Origin: Circinella umbellata
Taxonomy: Eukaryota > Mucoromycota > Mucoromycetes > Mucorales > Lichtheimiaceae
Direction of reading: 5' to 3'
DNA: 64,000 nt
Assembly: GCA_025093555.1 (NCBI GenBank)
Contig: JAIWNF010000047.1
Coordinates: 124,001 to 188,000, forward strand
Part shown: positions 13,950 to 24,300 of the stretch, in pieces
How positions within the stretch are numbered: the stretch's first letter is position 1
Layout of the letters: each line of letters starts with the position of its first letter
The notes under the pieces: generated by a model
The model's input: only the letters and a program-made list of their open reading frames with translations
Told to the model about the DNA's origin: nothing
Databases searched by the model: none
Translations under genes and position numbers: made by a program

Positions 13950-16200
13950 TATATAAGATAATATTAATGTACAATAAGGTTGTTGTTGTTGTTGTTGTTT
14001 TGATTATAATAATAGAATAATGTGTGTGAAAAAGAGAGAGCAAAAGAGCCGCTGTTGACATTGATGATTCGTATATCAATGGGTGATCTTTTGTTGTCGA
14101 TGATTAATATTGATAATATAGAATATTTGTTTGATTTTTACTCGAAAAAGAGAATTGTTGTTCGAGGATACGATTTTTTTTGTTATTGTTGCTCTTGTCG
14201 ACAGAAACTGTCAAAATTAATTTTGTATGGTAGTATTTAATATATTTTTGTGATTATTCCTCTTGATACTGTATATGACTTCAAGTCATATTATGTACTG
14301 ATTTCGTTGCTTAAAGAGGAATTATATTTGTATTCGTCGACGGTGATGATATAGTTGATTAGTTTTCAAGTCTCGATTTGATCTTGTATAATAATTCTTG
14401 TTTTTGATGTTGTTGTAACTAATGGATTGATCCTTTTTTTGATTTGATTTGATTTGATATCTTTGGTCATGATTGTAATACGGGATCTTAAGCTTTTTTT
14501 TGGTTTGATCCTTGACTTGATAGATTTTTTTATGTGTAAAAATAGATGATTTTTTTACTGCTTTTGATTTTATCTTTTTTGAAAGATATCCATTGATATA
14601 GAATGTCTTTTCTATATATCGCAAGCTCTTTTGCTTCTCTGGTTGACTGTTGATTTTAGATTTCCTTTGTGGTGTGTTTGTGTTTTTGTGTAGAGAAAGA
14701 TGTATAAGGAGTACGTATGAGGGAATATTTGAATAGTAATAATAAAGGTTAATAGTATTTTTTGTATCTTTTTTTGTATACTTTTTTGTATATATATATA
14801 TATATATATTTTTGGCAACCATCATCACACACACAAATAATAACATTACCATTTACATTTCTTAAGAATACTGGATTTTCAGTATTAATATCTCACAACG
14901 TACCTTTTCTTTTTTCTTTTTGGGATAAGAGGGAATAGTCTTGGGTATATTGATGTTGGATTGAGGCAAGACTGGAATATTCATCCACTGTTATTTTCGA
15001 ATATGGTGGCAGGAATTTGCGTGTGTGCATATTCGTCCACGTGTGTATGTGTGTGTTTGTGTGTGTAACCTCCATATCCAAAAATAACAGTGAATAGAAT
15101 AAATACATCAGGACCTTCTTGAAGTGATAATTTAGATTATTGTTCTTGAAATAACTTGAGAAATGATCGTCTTGATATGCAATAATAGTATACGTATGCA
15201 TAGAAGCGTCGAAAATCATATTCCAGTCTTGCCAACACCGAAAATAAATACGAAGAAACAAAAATCTTGATAATTAAAAGGTTTCTTGTTGTGTTTCTTG
15301 ATAAATATAGTTCACCTTCTTGACTAGATCGTAATGGATCGTAATGGATGCGCCATACGTAATAGATAGTTCACCATGATAATTAAATAGATGTGTACCT
15401 CGTGTAATACGAGAACGAAACCAAATCCCACATTTTGTTGCTGTCTACCACACGGAATATTATTATGACACTCATCTGGTCTGTGTCATAATAACAAATT
15501 GCCCACCTTTTTCTTTATTCTTCTTGATGTTACTTATGCACTTCATCATATGAATCAATGTATGTTGTTTCTTGAATAACACGGGTTCATACATCACCAA
15601 ATGATTTGCTACTTGACTGGTTATTTCTTTTATTCACTGGATGAATACGTAATAAAACTTGAGATTGATTTGATGATGGTTTATCAAATATATCTTGAAT
15701 GTGGAATTTGGTTTCTTGTGTGTATATGTACTCCTTATTTCAAAAGTAGATGACAATAGAACAACTATGCTTGATGGATAGCATGTTGTTTCTTGAATAA
15801 TGAATAAATCATCTGAAATAATTTATCAACGCCAGATAAATATAAAGCACCATGAAATAAGATATAAAGTCGGTTGAAGGAGGTACACACCAAGTAGGAG
15901 CATATACACATATGAATTCTTGCTATCTTGCTCATCCCATCAAAATGTTGCGGTCATAATTTGGTTCCAATAGAAAACAAGTTGTAAAGAATTACAAGTT
16001 TCGTTTAAGATTGATCAAAAAGTTGATAAAGTAAGGCACCGAATTGTGAAACCAAATAGTGACCGCATCAAACAGCTGAATAATAAATATTGCTCCCTTT
16101 TTTTTCTAGACTAGCAATTATATATAATTTTTACCAGAATAGTTCCATTATCACCCAATATAATACACACCAAAGTACCAACTATGTGTCTTAATAATAA
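12847..16200. other. Gene-free stretch with low-complexity sequence
   Basis: No ORF here has family-like sequence. The longer open frames (for example 14322-14852 on -) are Lys/Tyr/Ile-rich translations of AT-rich DNA. The stretch holds a T31 run (13918-13948), TG-rich DNA (15020-15068), a long imperfect inverted repeat (14965-15233) and two copies of GTTGTTTCTTGAATAA (near 15562 and 15785). Confidence 0.6.
14965..15233. repeat. Imperfect inverted repeat with a split right arm
   Basis: The left arm, 14965-15006, starts GGCAAGACTGGAATATT and continues to CGAATATGG. Its inner half is complementary to 15072-15101 and its outer half to 15217-15233 (16 of 17 bases). The loop is TG-rich. A transcript could fold into a branched hairpin. 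No coding potential is seen. Confidence 0.6.
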
Positions 16201-16229
16201 AAACAATAGCAACAGGTAAATCGGTTCAA

Positions 16230-17720
16230 TCAATGTAAGAAGAAAGAAACAAAGATTGTATCATAAAGGTAAACATTCCCAAAGGAAATGAATATGTGAA
16301 GATGAATGAAAAAAGGTTTTTCAGTATCAGAGCCGCCAAGAACTAATATCAAAGCACAATAAATTCCATTCAAGCCAAAGACGGGATTCTCTTTTTTTTT
16401 TGTTTCTCTCTTATACACAGATGTATAATAATGGACTGCTTTCACAAATTAATTTACGAAAACAATTGGATTAACTTTCTAATCACCAAAATCAAATACC
16501 AAAAAATGACAATAGCTAGCCATAGTTAGGGTCAAAGTCAGTCGTTACCACGACATCATTAACAAAAAACCACGGGAGCCTTGAATTGCCAAAGCATTGA
16601 ATAGGGTCAAAGTCAGTCGTCACCAAAAACGACCATTCACATCGCGTACACTCCATGTTTCTCTTCCATATCATCAAGGAAATAGAAACAACGCTTTCTT
16701 CAAGCTTGGAAAGCCCGATTAGAACACATAGTACACCTTCCCACAATGTACCATGATTCCCGACACAGTTGCAATAAGCCCCTTCTTGACAGAAAGACGA
16801 TCCCAGCTTCAAAATCTCAACGGGAGGTAAGAAGAAGAAGGAAAAACAGAAACAATGACACAGTGTCTATGCCATAACCGGTGGGAGATCGAGGTATCCA
16901 TATACACAACAGCCTAGGATGACCAGAGACTATTCGAAATGAGGCGTCGTTATTGCAGTAGAGCTACTTCGAACGAACTCTTGTATCCACAGCTACCACC
17001 TCATTAGTCCTAACGAGCACAGAATGGGGTCATAATGGAACTTTTGACAAGATCTTTGGGACTTGAAAACAGAAACTTGAAACAATGACAACAACTTGTT
17101 TTGATCTTGATAACTTTTCTAACAGATTTCTTTTCATAACAAATTCATTCCCGTAGATAGAGAAAAAAAAATGTTATAAAAAAGAAACCAATAAAAATAT
17201 ATGAAAAACTTTCAATATTTAGTAACCCACACTTTTAAAGTATATAAAAATATATAGAAATATATAAAAATAAAAAATGATAATGAAAATGATAACTTAC
17301 AGTAAAATAATATAAAATTAAATGAGTCTTGTATGTCATTAAGAACAAAAACCGGCGGCTGCAAGAGATCTGTTGGTGTTCCAAATATGCCTCATCTTGC
17401 TCACCAAGACTAACAAGGAATGACGTAGGGGTATACAAAAGCTCGTCCTTTTCACCCTACCACAATAACGAACATCCCCACCCCAAATAGTCTAAGGCCA
17501 GAGCCTAGACCGAGCATATACAGACACTTCTTTACTCCCGGTGGTTATGACACAGGACATCCATGCCACATCCTATTCCCCCAACCCCTTCTTACCTTGA
17601 TCCCAATGAGACCATCCACTGTGATGCCTTCCTGTCGTCCGTTTCCCAAAAAGGCAAACTGCTACAATGTCGACACCAGGCCAACCAAACCTTCTGAAGC
17701 GTGCACACACGCAGCACAAC
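16230..17720 (-). other. Exon-like segments of an unidentified minus-strand gene
   Basis: Several minus-strand segments look coding by composition: GC is clearly higher than around them and runs stay open between plausible splice sites. Examples: about 17301-17438 (MYTPTSFLVSLGEQDEAYLE, ending at a GTAAGT donor); about 16990-17120 (YQDQNKLLSLFQVSV); 16516-16812 (starting MKLGSSFCQEGAYCNCVGNH, carrying VTTDFDP twice because of a 23-bp direct repeat at 16527 and 16602); 16250-16440; and 17590-17720 (FGWPGVDIVAVCLFGKRTT, ending at GTAAGAAG). I cannot chain them into one gene with confidence and recognise no family. They may belong to the same locus as the 685-codon ORF upstream. Confidence 0.35.
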
Positions 17721-17819
17721 AATGTCTATATATTCCATTAAAAGAATTCAATGTTTAGTTCTCAACTATTATTTATATTTTTTTTTCAAGTTATTTTGTT
17801 ATAATAGAAAACTTACCAT

Positions 17820-18704
17820 GGTACTGTTTGTATCATCAAATCTTAAAACAAAAGCGTCCAAACAGACACTCCATCGTATGCCCAACCGACATACCAAAAG
17901 CACAAACAGAATTATGCCTAATATATTTTTAAATATTTATTAGTAATTGTTGTTAAATTATTTTAGCGGAAACCTGTTTCAAAAATAAGTTGTCAATGAA
18001 TAATTATTTTTTATCAACTTACCATTACCATTGCATGCGCAAAAGCATACATAAAAAAAGCGCCAAAGGAGACGCAGAAAAAATACACACACCGGGCTGC
18101 CGCGCAACAGCTAAAAAAAAGAATATGTTGTCAATTAGTTTTATGCACATGGGATATAATTTTTTGTATGTGGATATCTTCTTTTATATTTTGAGTAGAC
18201 TTACCAGAAATGCCGAGGGCGTCGAAAAAAATTAAAAAAAAAAAAAAAAAAGTGCCAAAGAAGACACCGAAAAAAAGCACACACACCGGGCTGCCGCACA
18301 ACAGCTATCAAAAATAAAATAAAAATATGTTGCCAATCAGTTTTTAATGCATTTGTGTAATTATTTTTTATATAATTCTTTTATCTTTTCAATAGACTTA
18401 CCAGAAATGCCGAAGGCGTCGAAATAAAAAAAAAACCGCACACACACGGACAAAGGAGCAATCATCAACAGAGGTGCACACACAAACACATGTTGAGAAA
18501 GAGAGAGAGAGAGAGAAATAGAAAAAAAAAGAGTAAAAAAATAAAGAACGCGAGAGTTCCTTCAAGCCAACAAAGCAACACAGTTACGCATCATCTACGT
18601 ATAAATAATAATTATAAGAGTATATTAATAATTAGAATACAACATATTCATATAAAGTAAAATAAAAATGTAAAAAAAAGAATAAATATAAATAGTACTT
18701 ACCA
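17820..18704 (-). other. Spliced-looking tail downstream of the 685-codon ORF
   Basis: Right after the stop of the upstream ORF comes a GTAAGT donor (minus strand, about 18704). Further down, exon-like blocks end in strong GTAAGT donors: 18403 upward (TTCGGCATTTCTG then GTAAGT), 18205-18304, 18023-18110 and about 17822-17910. Acceptors are pyrimidine-rich TAG sites. The first block has stops in all frames near its start, so part of this may be a spliced 3' UTR or a non-coding transcript. The lower blocks stay open and hydrophobic. Transcript evidence is missing; this is inference from splice-site quality. Confidence 0.4.
18055..18424 (-). repeat. Tandem duplication spanning an intron and flanking exon halves
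   Basis: Two imperfect copies of about 185 bp sit head to tail (about 18250-18424 and 18055-18230). Each reads, on the minus strand: exon end TTCGACGCC..GGCATTTCTG, donor GTAAGTCTA, an intron of 98 or 94 bp containing ATATGTTG/CAACATAT-type sequence, acceptor TAG, then exon start CTGTTGYGCGGCAGCCCGGT. The duplication creates a new 100-bp exon (18205-18304) with intact splice sites on both sides. Confidence 0.75.
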
Positions 18705-18709
18705 AGTGT

Positions 18710-20767
18710 TTAGTTCCAATAATCATCATCATCTTCATCGTCGTACTCTATGAGGAACTCTGCAAAAACATCTTCGACTGGAGGTCGTGAGGCTTGTTGT
18801 TGTGGGAGGAAAGGATCTTCAACATCGTTCATACGGCCGTCGACACCTACACGGTCTTCATTATCAGCAGGGATCAGCACTGAGGCGTCACCTTCTGCAA
18901 GTTCGTCGACACCTACACGAACTTCTTCATCATTGAATACCTCAACCAAAGAAGCAGCATTGGCCATAGCAGGGAAGTCCGAAGACACATCTACAAGGCT
19001 AGCATAAGCATCAGTGGTAATGTTGGATAAATCCAAAGATGGTAACATGTTGGTTTCCATAACCAAAGCAATTGCATTATATAATGCTGTAGAATCACCT
19101 ACATCTTGCACATGCTCAGAGTTCTCGACTGCAACAGCAGCAGCGATTATATCTGAATAATCATCAGCGCTGAATACAGGAGTGTATTCCTCTGGCATTG
19201 ACTGCTCTTGTGCTAGTGACATTAATGCTGATTCAGCAGCAGTTTGCATAGCACTGAGTGCTTCTCTTTCAACAAGTTCGTCGACACCAACACGAACTTC
19301 TTCACCATTGAATTCCTCAACTAAAGCAGTAGCATTTGTCATTGTAGGAAAATCCGAAGACACATCTACGGGACTAGCATTACCAGCAGTAGTAGTATTG
19401 GATTGCTCCAAAGGTGGTAACATGTTGGCTGCAATAGCCAAAGCAAGTGCATCAACTGATGCTGTGGAATCACCCACATCTTGCGCATGTTCAGAGGCCT
19501 CAACTGCAGCAGTATCAGAGATTACTTCAGGACTAAAGTCGTCCGAATCATCATCAGTACCATCCATAGGAGTATCTTCCTCTGGGATTGACTGCTCTTG
19601 TCCTGGTGACATTAATGCCAACTCAGCAGCAGTGTCCGTAGCAGCAGTGGCATCATAGCCAACTGAGCTTTCTTGTTGTTCAAGTTGTTGTTCTCGTTCT
19701 TGTACGCCGTTATCCATGGACACGGTATCACCATCAATATCCATGGCAACAGGACCAATCTCTCCAGCAGCTGCAGAAGGGATTTCATAGGAATCATCTA
19801 CGAAAGAATCTTCCATCTCCACATCGCAATCAGGGAAAGGAGTTCCTGCTGAAGAAGAAGAGAAAGTGCCATCGAGTGCTAAGGAATCAGCGTCAGCTTC
19901 CTCTTCCCATGATTGCACAACATCATCGCAAGAAACATCAACAAGCATCGGTGACGAAGGCTCATCTTGATGTTGAACAGAAGCCGAAGCTTGGGCACTA
20001 GGACCTAAGTCCATGGCCGCGAACTGTTCGCACAAGAGATCAACTGCATCACAGAGCACAGTTGGCGATGTGTTTTTACATGACTTTTTACGGTCAGTAG
20101 CACGTTGTTGAGAAAAGACATTACCACGCATGATGCCTGCCCAAGAGTATACTTCACCATCCACACCAAGTACATCTTTGCGGTTAGGTTTATACATGCG
20201 ACCAGAAGGCAAGGAACGCTTATCACGACGAACTGCGTTATTATTCCATTTGAAATATGGAATAGGCGACTTTTCTTCTTCTCGGGGCTTGCCCACAACA
20301 GGCGGTTCACACAACACACGCCGCAAACGAGAAACCTCCTCATAATGAGAAGCAACAAATGCATAGTCGAGACTTGGCGGCAACGGGGAAACGAAGAAAA
20401 GTCCCAATGACAAGCATTGTCCAACAATAAATGTGCGCAATGAATTGCAACACGACGAGAAAGAGATGAATGCCACAAGGGCAACGAATGCATAAAAGCA
20501 AAACCACTCAAAGTGGAACAAGTAGTAGCGGTAGCCAACGTCTATCACAAAGACATAGAGATGTAGAAGGCAATACAAAGTGAGCAAGATAAAAAGACAA
20601 CGGTCTTCGCAATAGAATTCTTGAAGTAGCCGGAACATAAGTAACAAAGTAAAAAAAAAGAGGCTCTGAGGTGTAAAGAAAAAAAAAAGGAAAAGAAAAA
20701 AAAGAAAATAAGGGCGGGATATATTTTGATTCAGAAAAAAAAAACCATGTGATTCTTCATTAGGCAA
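18710..20767 (-). CDS. Unknown protein with hydrophobic N-terminus and internally duplicated acidic C-terminal half
   Basis: An uninterrupted 685-codon frame. The first 43 codons are mainly Phe/Leu from poly-T DNA and are probably leader, so Met44 (20638) is a likely start. Residues 44-125 are strongly hydrophobic with two or three possible membrane helices. Residues 145-255 are basic, ordered-looking and Cys-containing (KREEEKSPIPYFKW-like, GVDGEVYSWAGIMRGN). From about 260 it is acidic, Ser/Ala-rich and probably disordered. Residues about 380-500 and 510-625 are two copies of one unit (shared QDVGDSTA, VDVSSDFP, EEVRVGVDEL). I recognise no domain and assign no function. Composition is richer in GC than the surroundings. 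The stop is 7 nt before a GTAAGT donor. A lineage-specific or element-derived gene are both possible. Confidence 0.6.
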   Translation of the reverse strand: MPNEESHGFFFLNQNISRPYFLFFLFLFFFFTPQSLFFFTLLLMFRLLQEFYCEDRCLFILLTLYCLLHLYVFVIDVGYRYYLFHFEWFCFYAFVALVAFISFSSCCNSLRTFIVGQCLSLGLFFVSPLPPSLDYAFVASHYEEVSRLRRVLCEPPVVGKPREEEKSPIPYFKWNNNAVRRDKRSLPSGRMYKPNRKDVLGVDGEVYSWAGIMRGNVFSQQRATDRKKSCKNTSPTVLCDAVDLLCEQFAAMDLGPSAQASASVQHQDEPSSPMLVDVSCDDVVQSWEEEADADSLALDGTFSSSSAGTPFPDCDVEMEDSFVDDSYEIPSAAAGEIGPVAMDIDGDTVSMDNGVQEREQQLEQQESSVGYDATAATDTAAELALMSPGQEQSIPEEDTPMDGTDDDSDDFSPEVISDTAAVEASEHAQDVGDSTASVDALALAIAANMLPPLEQSNTTTAGNASPVDVSSDFPTMTNATALVEEFNGEEVRVGVDELVEREALSAMQTAAESALMSLAQEQSMPEEYTPVFSADDYSDIIAAAVAVENSEHVQDVGDSTALYNAIALVMETNMLPSLDLSNITTDAYASLVDVSSDFPAMANAASLVEVFNDEEVRVGVDELAEGDASVLIPADNEDRVGVDGRMNDVEDPFLPQQQASRPPVEDVFAEFLIEYDDEDDDDYWN

Positions 20768-20787
20768 TTTTTTTTTTACTTTTTAAC

Positions 20788-21330
20788 ATATTTTTCGCGT
20801 CATGGTACTATGGAAGCGTATAAAGCGTGAATGTGTTTAATAAAAGTAAAAAAGTTGCAGTGACAACATTGTCATGGAGATGGAATGACGCGACTTAATC
20901 TTTGTTTGTCCCGGAATGCTCAGTTCCTGTAGAATTTACACCCAATTCAATTTTTTTTACTTTAAGGAATGAACTTTTTTTTCCCATTTTCCTTTTTTGT
21001 TCATATTTTTCGCGGCATGCTACTATGAGCGTGTCAAAACCGTGAATGCTTATAATAAAAGTGAAAAAGCTGCAGTGGCAACATTAATGTAGAGATGGAA
21101 TGGCACCACTTAATCTTTATTTTTCACAAATTACTCAGTTCCTGTAGAATTGACACTTGTGTCTAGTTTAGGAATGAGCGTTTTTGTTTTATTCTTTTTC
21201 TATTTTCCTTTTTTGTTCGTATTTTTGACGTCATGGTATTATGAGCCCGTCAAAGCGTTTTAATAAAAGTGAAAGGGTTGCTACAGTAGCATTATCATGG
21301 AAATGAAACGACACAACTTAATTTTAGTTT
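20788..21330. repeat. Three diverged tandem repeats (about 215 bp) upstream of the 685-codon ORF
   Basis: Units begin at about 20788, 21003 and 21220. Each starts ATTTTT followed by CGCGTCATGG, CGCGGCATGC or GACGTCATGG, then CTATGAGCGT-like, TAATAAAAGTGAAAAAG, TGCAGTGRCAAC and GGAATGRCRC blocks. The first two also share CAGTTCCTGTAGAATT. The third is truncated. They sit 20-700 bp upstream of the minus-strand gene, where its promoter must be. The third copy contains a palindromic TGACGTCA core, the classical CRE/bZIP site; factor binding is inference. Confidence 0.85.
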
Positions 21331-24300
21331 CCCCCGCATTTCGATGCATGTTACACCCGTGCTCCACCCCCTTTTTTTTTAAACTACTGTATGGAAGAAT
21401 TTTCAAACAGTTTAATATATGTTCATTCTATTTGAATATACATGTTACATTTTTACAAGCGTATTTTATTACTACTGTCTTCTTTTTATTCTTAATAAAA
21501 CTGATTTATTTTATCATGAGCGAATAATTATTCTCCCAGTGGTAGAAATAACATTCAGGAACAAAATTACTGTTAAAAAAAGAGCTGCGCATATATAACA
21601 CTTATCTATATTGTTTTAACATTTATATGTTGAAGTTTGCTATTATAATATTTATATCACTCTTTAGCATAATCAAAAAAAAAATAGAATAAAATATTAC
21701 GTATATATCTTCTTTTTTCTAGTTCAAAACGATTTTGGTATACAGCTAAATTCAAAGTGATCCCTTCAATCATAACATATATATATATTGATAGTACAAT
21801 ACTATTGATGAATGTGATCCTTTTTGCAATAAATTAACTATTAACTAGGCTTCTTTTTTTTTATTAATTCATTTTAATACTAACTATATTGTACAGATCT
21901 CATAATAATGATAAGAATATGTATTTAATAAGAGGTTTGAAGAAATGAAATAAGCCAAGTGTATTATTTAAAGAAAGAGAGAGAGAATAAGAAAGTTAAA
22001 AAAAGGTTGAATATTTTTATATCCAAGAATCGCTACTTTTTTTTTCTTTTGTAACGACTCAACTTTGAGATTTATCCAAAGCCATTTGCTCATTTATTAA
22101 CTTTTGGATGTTGTTGTTTATTAGCGAAACATTTATTCTTTCCGATAAACAACTGAAATTAACCCAGGTACCATGTTTATACAATTAGGGGCTTTGTATC
22201 ATCATGACCATATGTGTACCCATGTAAAAATACGGCATCCATCTTGAGATTATATCCACCCATTATTCTTAAACGAGTACATATCCAAAATATCAATCCT
22301 AGCCCCATCTATGTAATGTTGAAAAAAATAGTTTATATATATTGCCACATCCACTCCCAGTTATGACACAACCACAACACATAGTTGAATCGATATCTGT
22401 TGCTAAAATGTACCGTTATAATTTACCACAGGCTGCTGTCGTTGGTTAGTTATCCATAAAAATGTCATAACTACAGCTGTCCCACCCATGTCTATATCCA
22501 CAAATTTATTCTCATTGTCATTGTCAGCAAAAGTATATCCATCAAATGTCTCGTGGGCGCGTTTTTTTATTCACTGTAACAGATAAACGTCGGCAGTGGT
22601 GCGTTCAACAACCAATATCCATGAATGCGATTCCATCAGTACAGTCTGTATGGTGACGCTATTTGCTACTTCATTCCTATCCACAATCGCAATTCTTCTT
22701 GTCCACGCGTTAATCCAGGTTCATGGGGTAGATCAATTGATCAATAATGTCTATCTTTACCGAAAACAAGCCATATTTTAAATGTTGTCTTTGGCCACTT
22801 TTTTAACGAATGCCAATTAACCAGACGTATATTATTATTATACTCATGATGTTATTTGAAGTTGCCCATGTTGTTGCTTGTTAATTATTTTTGAACAAAA
22901 AAAAAAATTCAAGAGGTTTTATTTTTTTTAAACAAATGATAGAGAGTGAATTTTTATGCTACACAACAAGTAAACAAACTCTTTTCTTCAATCAAAAAAA
23001 AAAAAACGTTGGCAATACAAAGATACTTTCATGTATACGATCAAAGTCATCAAAAAGTTCGAAACTATGCTAGTGCTGGATTTGTGTATAGTGATGTGTG
23101 TCTTAAAAAATATACACAATATCCTATTGATTCTTCCGCTTCAATATCTGATCCTGTTTCCCTCATTTCCAATATACCATGTACTGATTATTTGTTCCTT
23201 TGTGATCATTTAATCCTACGTACTACGTTAACTCAATGTCACACTTTTTTTTTATTATTACGTATCAGCGCAACTCTGGTCTTTTAGTGAGATCCCTCCT
23301 GATTGTGTCAGACTGACCGCGAGCTTATTGGCCACTTTAACCATGTCCTAAGCACGAATGATTGGGGGTACCTTTGACACGTCTTCACTTTTTCTTTTCT
23401 TTGTTAATTTTTTTTATAAACTTGGTTGAGTCAAGACGCACAAGGGGGGGAGAAGAAATAGTGCAAAAAAGAGAAGGTGTGACAAAAATCATCATAAAGT
23501 CTGGTTAAAATTGCAGCTTCTATAGATTTGTTGTCTAAAAAATAAATGATACCCTTATATCCTTGATGCTTCATAAGTATATTTGTATTAAGAAATAAGT
23601 ACTCGCAACTGTGTTTTATAAAAAAGTACTGTAATTTTTTTAATTGAAAAAGAAGAAAAAGAAAGGAGGAGGGGTATTTATATGAAAATGGCGTCGAAAA
23701 GCCCTTATCATAAGATGCATTTTTTTTACGTTATCATACGTAGAATGGTCTTCGTTAGATCCTTTTCGAAATATATTTTATAAATCTATATACTTTTGTC
23801 TAAGGAACGAACTCAACCGCTCCCCCTTATACTTGCCGGCCTTGTAAACCGGAGGGGGGTTATTGATTCTCTTTAAAATACGGAAAAAAAAACAGGGGCC
23901 ACCCGATGTCTTTTTGAATTTCGTTTTAAAATTAGTACAACGCTTTTATACGATTAGATTAAACCTGTTAATTATAACAAAACTTATATGAAGCTGTTGA
24001 TTAACAGGAGTGTAGAAAAAGAACATCGACATAAAAATAATAGGTAAAGCTGTAGCTGCTAAACCATATTCAAGTACGTACTGGATGGATGAATGTACTG
24101 TAAGTTCTATGTGCTGACCAAAGATCAGTTGTATGTTGATAAAAACATAATTAACAAAGTAACCTCATGGTATCTGTTGCATTAGTAATGTATATATGTA
24201 TACACTAATTAGAAGCCTTTGGATAGTGATTTGAATTAAAAATTACAATCTGGTTTTGTGCTAAGGGACATCCACCTTTACTCTTTGAAGCACGGTGGTT

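Noticed and set aside
14322..14852. 176-codon minus-strand ORF
   Set aside because: Lys/Tyr/Ile-rich translation of AT-rich DNA with a TA run, no domain and no splice context.
19182..19658. 158-codon plus-strand ORF
   Set aside because: Shadow of the 685-codon minus-strand frame, Ser/Ala/Thr-rich as expected for the antisense of acidic codons.
23817..23866. Terminator-like hairpin around CCGGCC..CCGG
   Set aside because: The dyad is imperfect and short, with no neighbouring gene to terminate.
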